Of a stretch of DNA of 64,000 nucleotides, positions 13,016 through 25,000 are shown piece by piece; positions within the stretch are counted from its first letter, which is position 1; every line of letters begins with the position of its first letter. Position numbers and translations under genes: made by a program. This DNA comes from Tubiluchus corallicola (taxonomy: Eukaryota > Priapulida > Priapulimorpha > Priapulimorphida > Tubiluchidae). The stretch is taken from the NCBI GenBank assembly GCA_030141605.1, contig JAQGDQ010000174.1, positions 248,001-312,000 of the forward strand, read 5' to 3'. Under the pieces are notes generated by a model that searched no databases, was not told the origin of the DNA, and was given only the letters and a program-made list of their open reading frames with translations.

Positions 13016-14804
13016 GCCCTACAGCTTGCTTAGCTGTGGTCTGCGGTCACAGCAACGTAATACAGACCACACAGTTTACGGAGTTCCACAGTTACAAAAT
13101 AACAATTATCCAAGAATAAGATAACAGGGAGAAAATAATGGATGTTCCATTATCAGTTGATCAGCTGATAATCTATAGATAACGATGCACATCGGGGTGT
13201 TATAACTCCAAAAGGACCACGCAATTTTAGTGTGATACTATGGTAAAATCCTAAGTATAAATGCAAAAAATTACATATTCAACATATCTACTGAAATTAA
13301 CTTGCGTATTTTGTAAATAAAGTACAGTAAGTTCTATAAAGTATTAATTATTTGCAAAAAAATCATGACTACAAATTGTGATGCAAAAAAATGAGTTGTC
13401 ATTGTGGGCCTACATTTAGCAAATAGCAAGGGTCAAGCAGTCATCAAGCAAGACCAATGACAATTAAGAACAAAACGATCATGAAATTTGTAGTTTATTC
13501 ATTTTGGATTTGTGCCTCGGCTGTAATTTTAGTTTCCTAAGAGCTTATTAGTTGTTAAGGTTTTGACTGTTAAAAACTACGAATTTACCGAAGAGCTTTA
13601 AAAAAAGATCTTATACGGTTAAAATGGTGAAACTTTAGATATTTCATCACAGCATTTTATAGTTTTGCGCAGCTGATTATAGTATAACATTCAGTTCTCT
13701 ATGCAAACAAGCATGTTTTACCGTTTAGAGTTTTAAATTAAAATGCTTACCATTATCAAGTGGCTTGTGGCACAAACAACAACACAACAGCGGCGCGTAT
13801 GTCAATGGTGGTAAGTACTGACGACCGGACTAAAAAGGTGAATGAAGAATAAACTTATTGAATTCAACCTCAGTTTACTTTGTAAGTTTGTAGGTATGGA
13901 CGAATAGCTTTTTAATATATTAGGAATTATTGGTGTGTAAGCATACATCTATTGTAATGTTACTGAATTATTATGATGACTTTAAGTTTCATTTTCAGTG
14001 ATGAATTACTGTCTGTCTGAAAATGTGTAGTAGGTGATTTATTCGAGTAGTTACGGTCAATAATTTGCTAAAACTTTGCAGATAAGTTGGAGTAATCTCT
14101 AGATAGGTGTAACAGTTATGGTGCTAAGAAATGGGTTTATTATTTTTAGTGTTAATATTAGCTAATGTTTGAACACCTGAAAGAATGAAGGTGTGAATTA
14201 GAAAAAAACAGTTTAACTACAGAAGAAATCCAATAACAAAGAATCATAAGGAAAAACATATAAAGTGGGACTCTGAGAATCATTGTTCTGAATGGTTTGT
14301 GTGATGTCTTAAGATTATTTAAATTTTTATGCATGAGACAACAGGGCTGATGATTATGTCGTTATTATTAGCAATCATGAGGAAATTAGAAATGATTAAA
14401 GTCGACCCTATAATTTTTGTAGCTTGTGACACTTTTTGGACTCTGTATCATTTTGCTTTTTACGTGATATCATACGTGTTTAAGGATGGTTGATGAGTGC
14501 TGAGCTAGCTGAAACGAACCAAATTACGTCAAAATGTAGTACTGTGTGCGTATTGGGTCGTTGATTACTGCTGCAACTTGTTACTTGACTTAGGTTCACC
14601 ACACTTGAGTTTACGCTTAAGTGTCTCAGGTTTCTATACTAACAGCCCATTTTTGATTCACTTAATTAACGTTTCTAAAAATATGTAACAGTTAACCGAA
14701 GTTAAACAACTACGAACCCGTCACTCGGTAAGTCGATAGGTAATAAACACAAAAAACCCTTCTGTCCTCTCCGCTATTCGTCTCATTAATAAAGTCCAAG
14801 GAAA

Positions 14805-15355
14805 CCTCCACTTACATGAAGTTTAAAAAATTCGTCTCGAAATTTTATACCACTTGCATTCTAGCTTTCCGTATGCATGGCTTGCATCGGCTGTAGCGCT
14901 GTATAAAACGTGTAAATTTAAACTCCTGCGATGACCGTTAGGCGCAGCCATTTTAATGGTAGGTCGTTTGAAACAAGGCTAGTGAGTGGCACACCCTGGA
15001 GGGTGAGTCAGCGACATTTTATCAATTGGCACAAACATTTCAAATTACTATTTCTAGTTACATAAGTCTTTCCAGCAGGTAAGTGAAATGCTAAGTAATA
15101 CAGATTTGCACGGAACGTTTTTTGGGGTCATAATTTAACATTGCCTTTTCTTCCCCTGATTTGCGTGTCGTACTAATGTCATGTAATGATGCCGTCGGAA
15201 CAGTTTGCGGGTGATTTAAAATGAAAACAAACGAAAATTCCTTTCAACGTGAATATGATATGTGCATAAAGTTGCAGTAAAGTAGTATAATTTTTTAAGG
15301 CGATTTTTCTGAAACCTACTTCAGGTGCCCTTTTTCTTGTCCTTTAAGGAAGGAT
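14805..15355 (+). repeat. dispersed repeat family A, copy 1
   Basis: Shares ordered blocks with 32060-32420 (same strand) and 43955-44585 (opposite strand). The blocks include tgtataaaacgtgtaaa, gccattttaatggtaggtcg, ggtgagtcagcgac, agttacataagtctttccag, gaaatgctaagta and cttgtcctttaag. Three diverged copies within 30 kb mark a mobile, probably non-autonomous element. No protein is encoded. Confidence 0.6.
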
Positions 15356-15889
15356 GATTGTACGCGCATTCGAATTACAGCATCTTTGCCGCACACAAGG
15401 GGATCAGTCTTTATGCTTTATAACCAACTAGATTTTGGTCCGCCAAATTCGCGATAATTAGGTCCTGCCTTTGATTGGATACCTGATGAGTTCTGTAAAA
15501 ATATTAGATAAAGAAAGCTGACGAGACAAAATGATGGCTTTTTTACTGTCACAGTCAACTCGTCTCGGTAACAGTCTTAACAAGTGGAGTGGTGTACTTG
15601 CACGTAACTGTGCACAACGGTATTGCATAATTGTGATATCGTTATTTGCAGTCTCAATGACGTTCGATTTCTTGATATCACACACGGTGATATTTATTCC
15701 TTACAAACGTTAGAGCTAGTCAGTCTGTGGTTAATTACTGTAAAATCGACAAAAATTGTTTTTCTCATAATACCATCAATGCGACAAAGCAAAAATGGCT
15801 TAAGATATTAAAATGTTAATATTCACTGGCGAGTGGTCACGACGTCGTGACTGGAAACCAAAGTTAAAAGTGATGCAGAAGTTAGTTAG

Positions 15890-16440
15890 TTAAAATAAAA
15901 TCGGACCCAATCTTAAACTGTAAGTCAAAACAACCTACTCTCTAAAATATTGAAAGGAAACATACTATTTTTTTCAAAAATGACTTACGTGAAAGAATTT
16001 TTACCACACAAACCCGTTCGCGCCACTAATTTTTTGCTATTACTTGCATTTCGTCATTCGATAGTTAGACGGGGCACTAGCACCTGCATTTCGAAAAGGC
16101 GTTGCTCAGTTCAGCTGTGTTAGTTTGTGACGAACTACACACAATCGACAGCTCATACGTGAGCACAGCGGTAACTTTGAAATTTGAATTTTTATTTTAA
16201 ATCTTTCTTAGTTTTAGTACAACACACTGAATATCTTACAGTAGCAGTGTACTTCAATTTTCGGTTTTGCAAACACGTGCAACACGCTTGAGGAATATTT
16301 TTGCTATTGGAAATTACGTTAGTTTGAGATGTCAATCTCAAGCCCGCTGTTAATTAAGTTTTTAATCTATTATTTAATTATCAGAAACGCTTTTATCGGA
16401 CTTGAAAATGGGGTTGCATATGAAAAATCATCCTGTCTTC
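15890..16440 (+). repeat. dispersed repeat family B, copy 1
   Basis: Collinear with 28275-28895. Shared blocks include aaaatattgaaaggaaaca, atgacttacgtgaaagaat, cgttcgcgccacta, gttagacggggcactagca, tgtacttcaattttcg and attaagtttttaatct. Both copies lie on the plus strand. This one is intergenic and the other is in an ODAD3 intron. It is an interspersed repeat of unknown class with no open frame. Confidence 0.6.
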
Positions 16441-17111
16441 ATTTAATGGATGTGTGAACTGCTTCAGTGCTCATCTAAATGGTTTGCGCTGCTATTTACT
16501 CATAGAAGAAGGATGTACACACATTCTAACGTGGATAAAAAGCCTCTGTCGATTCAGTGGCCCCTTAAAAAGGCACATTAAAGTCAGATAATTTAATGCC
16601 GTCTCGCTATGAACATCAAAATCGAGTGTGTAGGCCCTGTTAATGAATGCTGGATTTCGACTTGCTTTATATAAAAATGAAAAAAATGTAAATGGGTGGT
16701 TAATGGGTATGCTTTAATTATCTTATCAAACATCATCTTGTACAAAATTACAATTTCTGTTTGTCAAACTTAAATAAATAAAATATTCGCTGTTATTGTT
16801 AGTTTTCGTATATATTATTCTTGTAGTTTTTTTAGTTTTATAATTTAATATTAATTAGCAAAAAATGATGCTATAACAACAGTTGCACAAAAAACGTGCA
16901 TTACAACAACATGAAAATTATTTGACTAGATGGCTATAGGCAGTTTTTACATAATTTTTGGCATACATATGCAATTCCAGTTTGAGGGCGAAGCTGAAAG
17001 CTCAAACAAACAAACAAAATTTTTTAAATTATGCTTTTCGGTAACCTTGCAATGCAGGGGCTTCAAATAGCAAACCTAACGGGCTCGGTATCTAGTAATC
17101 AGAGCCGTATG

Positions 17112-18046
17112 TCAGGAAGTTTTAGACGTGATCACTTCGTTATTATTAGCAAATTTTGGCGGGATGGCAATTTGTGGGCTGCCGTGTCTAGGCTTCCATA
17201 TTAACATTTGAGCATTGTTTGCACTAGGTGCTCGAAGTGCGCATGGGGGCATTTGAATGTTGTTGCTGAGAACAACGGGCTGAGCCTGATCAGGAGGACT
17301 GACTAGAACAGCTCTTTGAGAAAGCGGCATCTTTGGGTTAACGCTGATCTCTAGCCTCATTCGCCATTGGATTGTCTTCAGCACTATGATTTGTCCAGTT
17401 TTGTTGTTTCTGGCCACTAGCCACGTGTTAAAACTTTGATCACGCAAAATACGAGTTAACTTCGGTATGCAATGGTCGCCCAGAGGAATGTCCCAAGTAA
17501 CGCACGGATAAAAGTTGTCGTTCATGCTCACGTGACCGACCGACCATTTGGGGTGTGGCCCTCGAACACTGAATATTTCTGTGGTCGCACCGTACCAAGG
17601 ATAATGTCTGCCGTCAGAATCACTTATGGCAGAGCACATGTTGTCCGTTAACTGTGGTATTTCCCAGCTTGACCTAGAAGCAAAATAAGATTTCATAAAG
17701 CAAACAAAGACATAGCATATTTTCGTGTTTCCATTTTTGAAAGTTGCATTCTGATACAGTACTTTTAATGCTGCCTGTACATAAAAAAGTGACCACTTTT
17801 TATTTGAGCATTTCAGTTAATCTGAAAAGTACCATGTAGATAGTTTTGGTCGTAGAAAAACAAATTCTGCAAACAATTTCCAGCATTCACTAAACTATGG
17901 TAACTAAATTATGGAAATGTCTTTTTTGTTTTTTGCATTGAACTCTCAAGTCAGAATGATTGACCGAGAGTTCATATTTCGGCATTACTTAATCACATTT
18001 TAGTTAACGAACAGCGAAAAAAGGCAGATAAAAATAGATTGAAAAT

Positions 18047-18104
<58 letters not shown>

Positions 18105-20116
18105 AAGTACTCACTCCCCGATATTACCATAAGTATTAATGAAAGCCATTTTTGTACAAGCTTGGACCCACCCCACAGTCCAGTTCTCCCCCTCCGGGAT
18201 GGGCGGAAAGCGTACCGTAGCGGAAGCTCTGAAATGAGAAGGCATAAATTTTGTTAAAAGTATTTTGCATTTGCACTTGCAAAAATGTATAATTTTCCCT
18301 CCTTACCTTCACAGCTGATTACTTCTGGATGAGCTCGAGGGTTTAATAATGTAACAAAGACAACAGTGCTTTAAGAATGAAGTCAGACTGCATCGAAACG
18401 TAAGGATTCATGCGTTTCCGTGTTATCAACAATAGCCGCTGTCTTCGTTATATCATTAAGACTCATCTTATCTTGTCGTAGCGCTCGTTACTTATTTATA
18501 GAATTGCTTGCATTGCCGCGTCAACACTGCAAACTAAATTGCAAAAATCTCAAAGTGACACAATTCTGAGTGCCTGTAGTTTTGGCGCTACCAATTTTCA
18601 AGCAGAAAATAAAAAACAAATACTATTTCCAAATTTGTATTATTTCACCTTTAGTTCTTCATTCCCTAGCTCATCAAGTTTCAGCTCATTCATAAGTAGG
18701 TCTATTTTTCGCTTGTTGGACAAAGTAAGGTTCTTCAGTCCACTATCTATCACAGCACTATCTTTAACGAACTTATAATATGCTTTATGCTGTTTGTTCC
18801 TTTAATTTTTGGTGGCTCGACTCCCACCTCAACACGCAAGTTTCTTGTCGATATTTACTCTTTGCGATATGAAAATTTACACTTAACAACAAGCGCCTTC
18901 TGTACTATAAAATTAATAAAGGTGCCTTATACAATTAAGTTATTACAACAAAGTGGGCGGGGGCAGCCATGCAAAGTTGCATACATGTTTTGAAACTTAA
19001 CTCCTTATGTTTTAAAAATTCATATGAAATATCTGCTTCGGGTTTTGCGAATAGCGCGTAGGCTTCTTTGTGGCAGGACAGCGCTAGCAAAGCATACAGC
19101 CTCAACAGCAGGCACGAGAACAAAGTTTGCCTTCCAAGTAGTAATATTAGACTAGTCACTAGACCAGATGCTAAATATAGCCGTAGCTCATGAACCCAAA
19201 TGCCTTCACTAGAGTTCTCTTACAGATCATGTATCTAGTTGTAAATTTGCTAAATTCTATTGCAATAATTAGAACTAAGCTTAAAAGAGAAAGTTAATTT
19301 GCCATATTTCGGAGAAAGTTTTCAGATCATTGTCAATCATTTGAACATTTTGCTAAGTTTTAATTTAACCCAACGTTCCGATGAGTAAAAATAATTCAAA
19401 ATCACTAGCGCATGCTTTTACGTTACACCTACACCGACACAGTAAAGAAATTGCAAAATGAATAAGCTAGAAATTTGGAATGAAAAGAATCATGCGCAAA
19501 ATTAGGATTTGAAACCTATGAGTCTGCAATGAGTAAATTAATATTACACTAAATAATGCATTACAAATTTTATAAGTCTAAATTACAGAATTAAAAATAA
19601 TAATCAAACGTGTTTATAGATTTTAAAGATTTTTATAGTGTTTTTTATTTTGTACTTTTGGTGTCCAAGAATAAAGACGAAAAAACAATTTATAAGCCTA
19701 CTAGGCATGCATTTACTATAAGTGTATTTTAATCAACAATTTTTGTGGATACTGCTAAATGGAAAACGACGTGTTTTGCCATTTAATTAGGCCTACTAAA
19801 GGTTTTACTTTGTACTTATAAACAGTAACAAAACACGTAGTAAGAATTTCCATCCACTCTCCAAAAAGGATAAGTATTCTAAAGTTTGTATAAAATCACG
19901 AGCTTATTCATTGGTAAAAACATACACTATTCGTAATTATTTAGCTTATTAAATGGTGCCTGCATACCTGAAATGAGGCGTCTTATACTTGAGCACGATA
20001 TTAGATGATTCGTCAATAATGGTAGGACGCCGGTCAATTCTCGCTTTCACATTGCTCACTTTAATGTTTGTCTCCGATGGAACACGCATCTTGTCCTTGC
20101 TGAGCCCAAGGCCCAT
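17112..20116 (-). CDS. FAM78: FAM78 family protein
   Basis: Three minus-strand coding exons, 20116-19968, 18228-18115 and 17673-17112, join in phase to 825 nt (274 aa), within the usual FAM78 length of about 260-285 aa. Recognised family blocks: IVLKYKTPHF at the end of exon 1; FPPIPEGENWTVGWVQAC and INTYG in exon 2; SSWEIPQL, ISDSDGRHYPWYG, VSMNDNFYPCVTW, LTRILRDQSFNTWLVA, WRMRLEI, ANNAQMLIWKPRHG and IPPKF in exon 3. The protein starts MGLGLSKDK, with Gly2 and Ser6 compatible with N-myristoylation, as in vertebrate FAM78 (MGCIQS). The molecular function of the family is unknown. Exon 1 is preceded by a strong acceptor at 20176, so a 5' non-coding exon exists. The first ATG after the in-frame stop is this one, which decides the start. 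Confidence 0.92.
18049..18101. repeat. (AG)n microsatellite next to a splice donor
   Basis: About 26 uninterrupted AG units. On the transcribed (minus) strand of the FAM78 homologue it is a CU tract starting 13 nt downstream of the exon 2 donor (GTGAGT at 18114-18109). Confidence 0.95.
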
Positions 20117-20176
20117 CCTGCCACGCGTACTTGCTAAGCCATTGCATATACAAGTCGCTTCCTGGTCTTGAAGAAG
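20117..20176 (-). other. 5' untranslated part of FAM78 exon
   Basis: The segment between a strong acceptor (pyrimidine-rich, CTCTCAG before 20176) and the ATG at 20116 is open in the coding frame but has no ATG. It joins in phase with the upstream exon at 21416. Confidence 0.5.
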
Positions 20177-21415
20177 CTGAGAGGTTGAACGAAATTTAAG
20201 AAACCTTACATTATCACATACAATTGCACTACTTTCGTTCAGGGTTATTTAATAATGATATATGTACAATATTTCTTAGCCTATACCATGCACTTTTTAC
20301 AGTTTTAACTTTAAAAACTTGAGCGATCAAAGTTTTTATAGTGCTAATGAAATTACTACGCACAAAAATTACAGCTGGTCTCCATATTTGTTAGAAGCCA
20401 AGTCTGGCTCCAACAGGAACAGCTGCCAGCCACTTTGAGAAACTGCATGACAGCTTATGCCCCCTTACATCGGAATTTCTCATGTTCACAACATAGGTAT
20501 TTGACTGAGCAACTTTTATGTCGGGGTTTCATGAATTTTAATTTTAATATGTTTTAGCTGCTTTAAGCATGCAAATAATTGAATGAACATATGCATTAAT
20601 TAAGCTATTGCACATAAGAGTGTAACGAATCGAGGTTGGAAAAGTAACATTCTCCAACTGAACACTGACTTTCCACAAAGTAGGATAAAAATCATTCTTT
20701 GTACGTTCGAAAAGCTGCAAAAATTTCTGCAAGTCCTCTTTTGAGTAAAATAATTTGTGTAGTGGTTGCGTTAAAATCTGCTTATTATAGCTGTTATAGC
20801 TGCTTGCTGATTATTGTTGTTTATTGTGTGGCGTGTGAGACAGCCACAATTGGCATGGCAAACTATCAAGACTTTATTTAATAAACTACACATTTATTAA
20901 ATATCAAACACGATAAACCTAATAGGATAGTAATGCCAGCCCTCCGTCTTCAAGTCAGTTCCTAATCTCCCAAGGTGCGGGCTTCAAAGCACTTTTGTCT
21001 AACTACCTAATACGCGATGAGCTGCTGCAAAACAATCTACGTACTTAAGGAGTAGTTGACTGAGTCTATCTTTAATTACAGGGACCGAGATATTATCTAA
21101 TTTTAGTTCATTCAACAAACTTTCGGTAGCATGATATTAACTACTGCTGTTGAATACATTTTTGTAATCGTTTCCGTCTGCGACGTTTAGTAGTGACTTT
21201 ATCTGTCTCGTTTTCGTCAAACATTTAATCTTGAATTATTAATTTAATAATTTTATCACCAGTTTAATCAAAATCACTATTTAGAACGGCTGTCCTTTAC
21301 TATTTGTTATTGGCCTAATACTGAGAAACTCTCACTGACCAAGGCTTTTGCACAACGGCAATTTATTACATTTTCATGACCATATAATCAAACATCTTTT
21401 TGCAGAAAATCCTAC

Positions 21416-21555
21416 CTGTCCAAGACGAATGGAGGCAGCTTTTCGACGAAGTTGATCTCCGTCTTTCCGCCGAACTTCCCGGTTACGGCTCACGGCTTCC
21501 TATTGGGCCTTGCGGTGTTGTTCTTCCAGCAACGGCCTCATGGACGCAGGGTCTC
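21416..21555 (-). other. probable upstream exon of FAM78 (non-coding)
   Basis: The minus strand ends here with CAG|GTAGGA, a usable donor facing the acceptor at 20176. The frame that continues into FAM78 reads EVRRKDGDQLRRKAAS and looks coding, but an in-frame TAG sits just upstream (near 21500) and no ATG follows before MGLGLSK. It is therefore best read as 5' leader. The region is locally GC-rich, as expected near a promoter. The upper boundary is not determined. Confidence 0.4.
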
Positions 21556-22038
21556 CTTGTTTGGAATCCCTCCTGACTAATATGACAGCAACAATGGATG
21601 TACGTCAGTTCCATTCTTACGTAGGTCTATATTACAGACAATGCGACATCATCGTACAATGTCCATGGACAAATGGTAGGTTTGGCTGCCTAGGAGAACT
21701 TCCTGGTTACGGTTGCTGAGTGCAAAGGCGTTTATAGTGACAGTACAAGATAACGACGAACATGGCGCTGGTGTAAATGTGGTGTCATTGAAGAAGTAAT
21801 ACACAATTAGAAATTGCAACGAACATAAAAAACATTTAGCTTTGAGACACGCAATATTTTCAAAAGGTATTTTCATTAATCGCAGTAAGCCTACAAGTTT
21901 AGGTCTAGTTAATGCTGACTATAAATAACTAGGTTTTATTCTTCTGTATAATAGCCAACAATTTCAAGTTTCTTATTTTGATTAAGTTCGATCTTACTTA
22001 GAAGCTTGTTCTTTTTGCTTTATCTTTCTAGGTTTATT

Positions 22039-25000
22039 ATGGAGCAGGCGCAGCAGACAGCACCCGCACTAACCTTAAAAAAGGACGAATATCCGACCGA
22101 AAGTGCTATCGAGGAAATAAAATTGAAGTTGTCATTGAAAGGTTGGGGTTAAGGTTCACTATGTAACAAAAAGTTCATTATGTAACAAAACAGCATTACG
22201 TAACAAAAACACTGCATTACGTACTAACAAGTGATTGTGTAACAAATTCTACGCCATTATGTAACAATTTTTGCATTATTGTGTAACAGTCGCTATTTAA
22301 CACGACGGTCACAGTATATGGCTGGATTTTGTATGGTTTCAACTTTCTTTATGGTATAATTAGTGAAATGGGTCAATTTCTTTCTGTTCTATTTGTAGTT
22401 CTGACTCCAGCTCGTTCTTGTCTACGAGCAGGGCCTATTTCGGGGGGGGGGGAGAAGTGGGGATACTTCCCCGGGGCCTCACCCTCCAAGGGGGCCTCGT
22501 GCCTAGGTAACATTTTTTTGCTTTATGCGAACATACTGCCTCCTCGCTATTTTCTCTTCGAAAATGCTTCTCTGGCGTTTTACCAGTTCAAAAATTTTCT
22601 GGGCGTCAACCATGGTGGCGCCCGCATCCGGCGCTTTGTGCCCCCCCCACTTCCCCTCGCTTAGGCTGAAATAGGCCCTGTCTACTAGTACTCTGTACGG
22701 ACTCTGGTTTGTCTGACGTCTCATCTATCAGATGTCTGCTCTGTGACTGCTTTGTTTGCGGTCTGATCTACAATCATCTGTTTAAGATCTGATCTATCAG
22801 TGGTCTTTGACAAGCCTGCCTGGAATTAGATCTGTCTAGGATCTAATGCACCAGAAAATTGTTACTGGTTCTGGCCTGTCTGAAGTCTAATCTGTCAGAG
22901 GTGTGATCTGGCTGGGTTTGGATCCAAATTGAACCGAATTAAAAATTGTGCTCCTTTATGGCCTACGAATTAGACCACAGTAGGCCTATATGTACGTGTA
23001 TGCAAAATAACAAGTTCCTATGAAGGACTTTTTTGCTTGTGATTGTTTTCAAAAACAAACGTGTACAAGGATTTCCTCACCAACATGACTGAGAACTATA
23101 AATCCATACCAGGTTAAAAATAGTTTTTTTTTTCGTTTGAAACTATTTCTCGTATTTATAAACCTAAATTCCATGTCAAACCAACTCAACCGCTGACTGA
23201 TCAGGCTCAGACAGACCAGACTTCTATATTCCAGACCTTAGACAGTGATCAGACAGTCAGGGTAGTGTTCACTAAAGCGTGTCTGTTTTCCGGTTGGGCT
23301 ACTCTTGAGGGCTTACCACATGTTCCTGATCATGAACTATGTTCAGATGCCATTTCTCTAATACGCTTTTTAATTGCAGCGCGGAGTAATAAGATGCACA
23401 TCGACCAAGCAGCACTAACTAAAAAGAGACAACAGGAAAAAATATTCAATTTACAAAACGAAAACAGGAAATATCTACTGGACATTGCTGAAATAAATAA
23501 GGTATTGCCCTCAAAGAAATTGGTTACGTAGTAGACTTGACTGCAACTGCTTGTCAATCAACTTATAAAATTCATGTACGTGGCGCCATCTGTCGCACTA
23601 ATGTAAACCTTTTAGTTTCAAGCCAGCTTTCAGTCAGTTATCTGTCAGTCACCTGTCTGTTCCTTACATGTACTGTAAACAATCGAGTTAATGCACTTAA
23701 TATGGGACATTTTGTGCTGATTTTTGTTGCAATAAAGTATTTTAGTGGTATTAACTTCTGTTGGAAACGTTTCTGTGATTACAGTTGCTAAAGTAAAAAT
23801 CCTATAAATATAAAATATCTTGTTTGCTGATTTATTAATTTTAGCATTTGTAACTTGCACTTTTTAACTTTCCAAAATTTGTAAAAAAAAATGTGATTAT
23901 AACAGTGTAAAAAGGCCCAGAATCCCTCTATAAGGAAGGTTCACATGGAAATTTCCCTGCCTTCAGTGTAGGGCAGCAGATTACTGATATTCGATAGTCA
24001 GACATTCGGCATCATTTATGCACAGTTTGGTAACAGCTTGATCGCTGTTTTACTCTCTTGGATTGACCACAGCTCAACAACAACATTTCGAAAATTTTGC
24101 CTTAGTTGTCTGTAGTGTAGTACCTAAAAGGTACACTAATCCCATATAGGCAGAATGCATTCAAGAATTTATTGCAATACTGGAACATTTCATCTAGGTG
24201 ACTGTACCAAAATCAAAGCCAGGTTGGAAAAGTGATCGCTCGGGTGTTAATGAAGAAGTTATTGCAAAGGCAGAAGAGTTGAATTCACTCCTGCATGAAC
24301 GCCACAGCAAGAGACAGTATCTTCGAAAGTTAAAGGTGATCGAAAGTAGCAAAACAAATATTCCAGGCAAAAATGACAACTACTAGATGCAAAAAAAAAT
24401 CGTCTACTGACATTAAGTTAGTAACATTGTTACCTTTATCGATTCATTAATATTTAATAGTCGCTTATTTGTCAATTTGGCTACCCAACTAGACGCCAAA
24501 TAGGTTGAAACAGGAAGGGTACGTTTGTTTGCCAAAGATTGTTTGCTTGTACCGTTAATTACTTAAGTTAAACAGTATACTTTAGCAGATAAAAACAAGA
24601 AGGATATCTTACAATAAAAAGATATAACGGTTGTTGTAATAGTCAAAAATACGAGTCAATGTCAAGCCTGAATTTGCCTTTTTTTGCCATGCAACTTGCA
24701 AGCGCCTTTGCCTTGCAGGCTCCACCATACTGTCAAACAGTTAAAATGTAGCAGCTGAGGCAATGCAAATCAGATTAAAATGTTCTGATTTTTGTGGAAA
24801 TTTCCAAAACAATCAATATTCAACAACAATGATCCTAACTTAGTAACCTGTAAGGAACAGTTTGTAATACTTTTGACAAAACAAATTTGGTAGGTATATA
24901 ATGAGATGCGAAGACGTCTCGATGTTCACGAAGATTGTCACAGCGGTAATTTCACAGCAAGTTCAAAAGGAGAGCGTGGATCCACGTCAAAACAATATGG

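Larger units (their letters stand above)
13016..17111. other. intergenic region, repeat-rich
   Basis: Between the WW-domain gene and the FAM78 homologue. It holds two dispersed repeats (about 14805-15355 and 15890-16440, listed separately). Otherwise it is AT-rich DNA with short random open frames. The 3' untranslated region of the FAM78 homologue probably occupies part of 16.5-17.1 kb. Confidence 0.4.
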
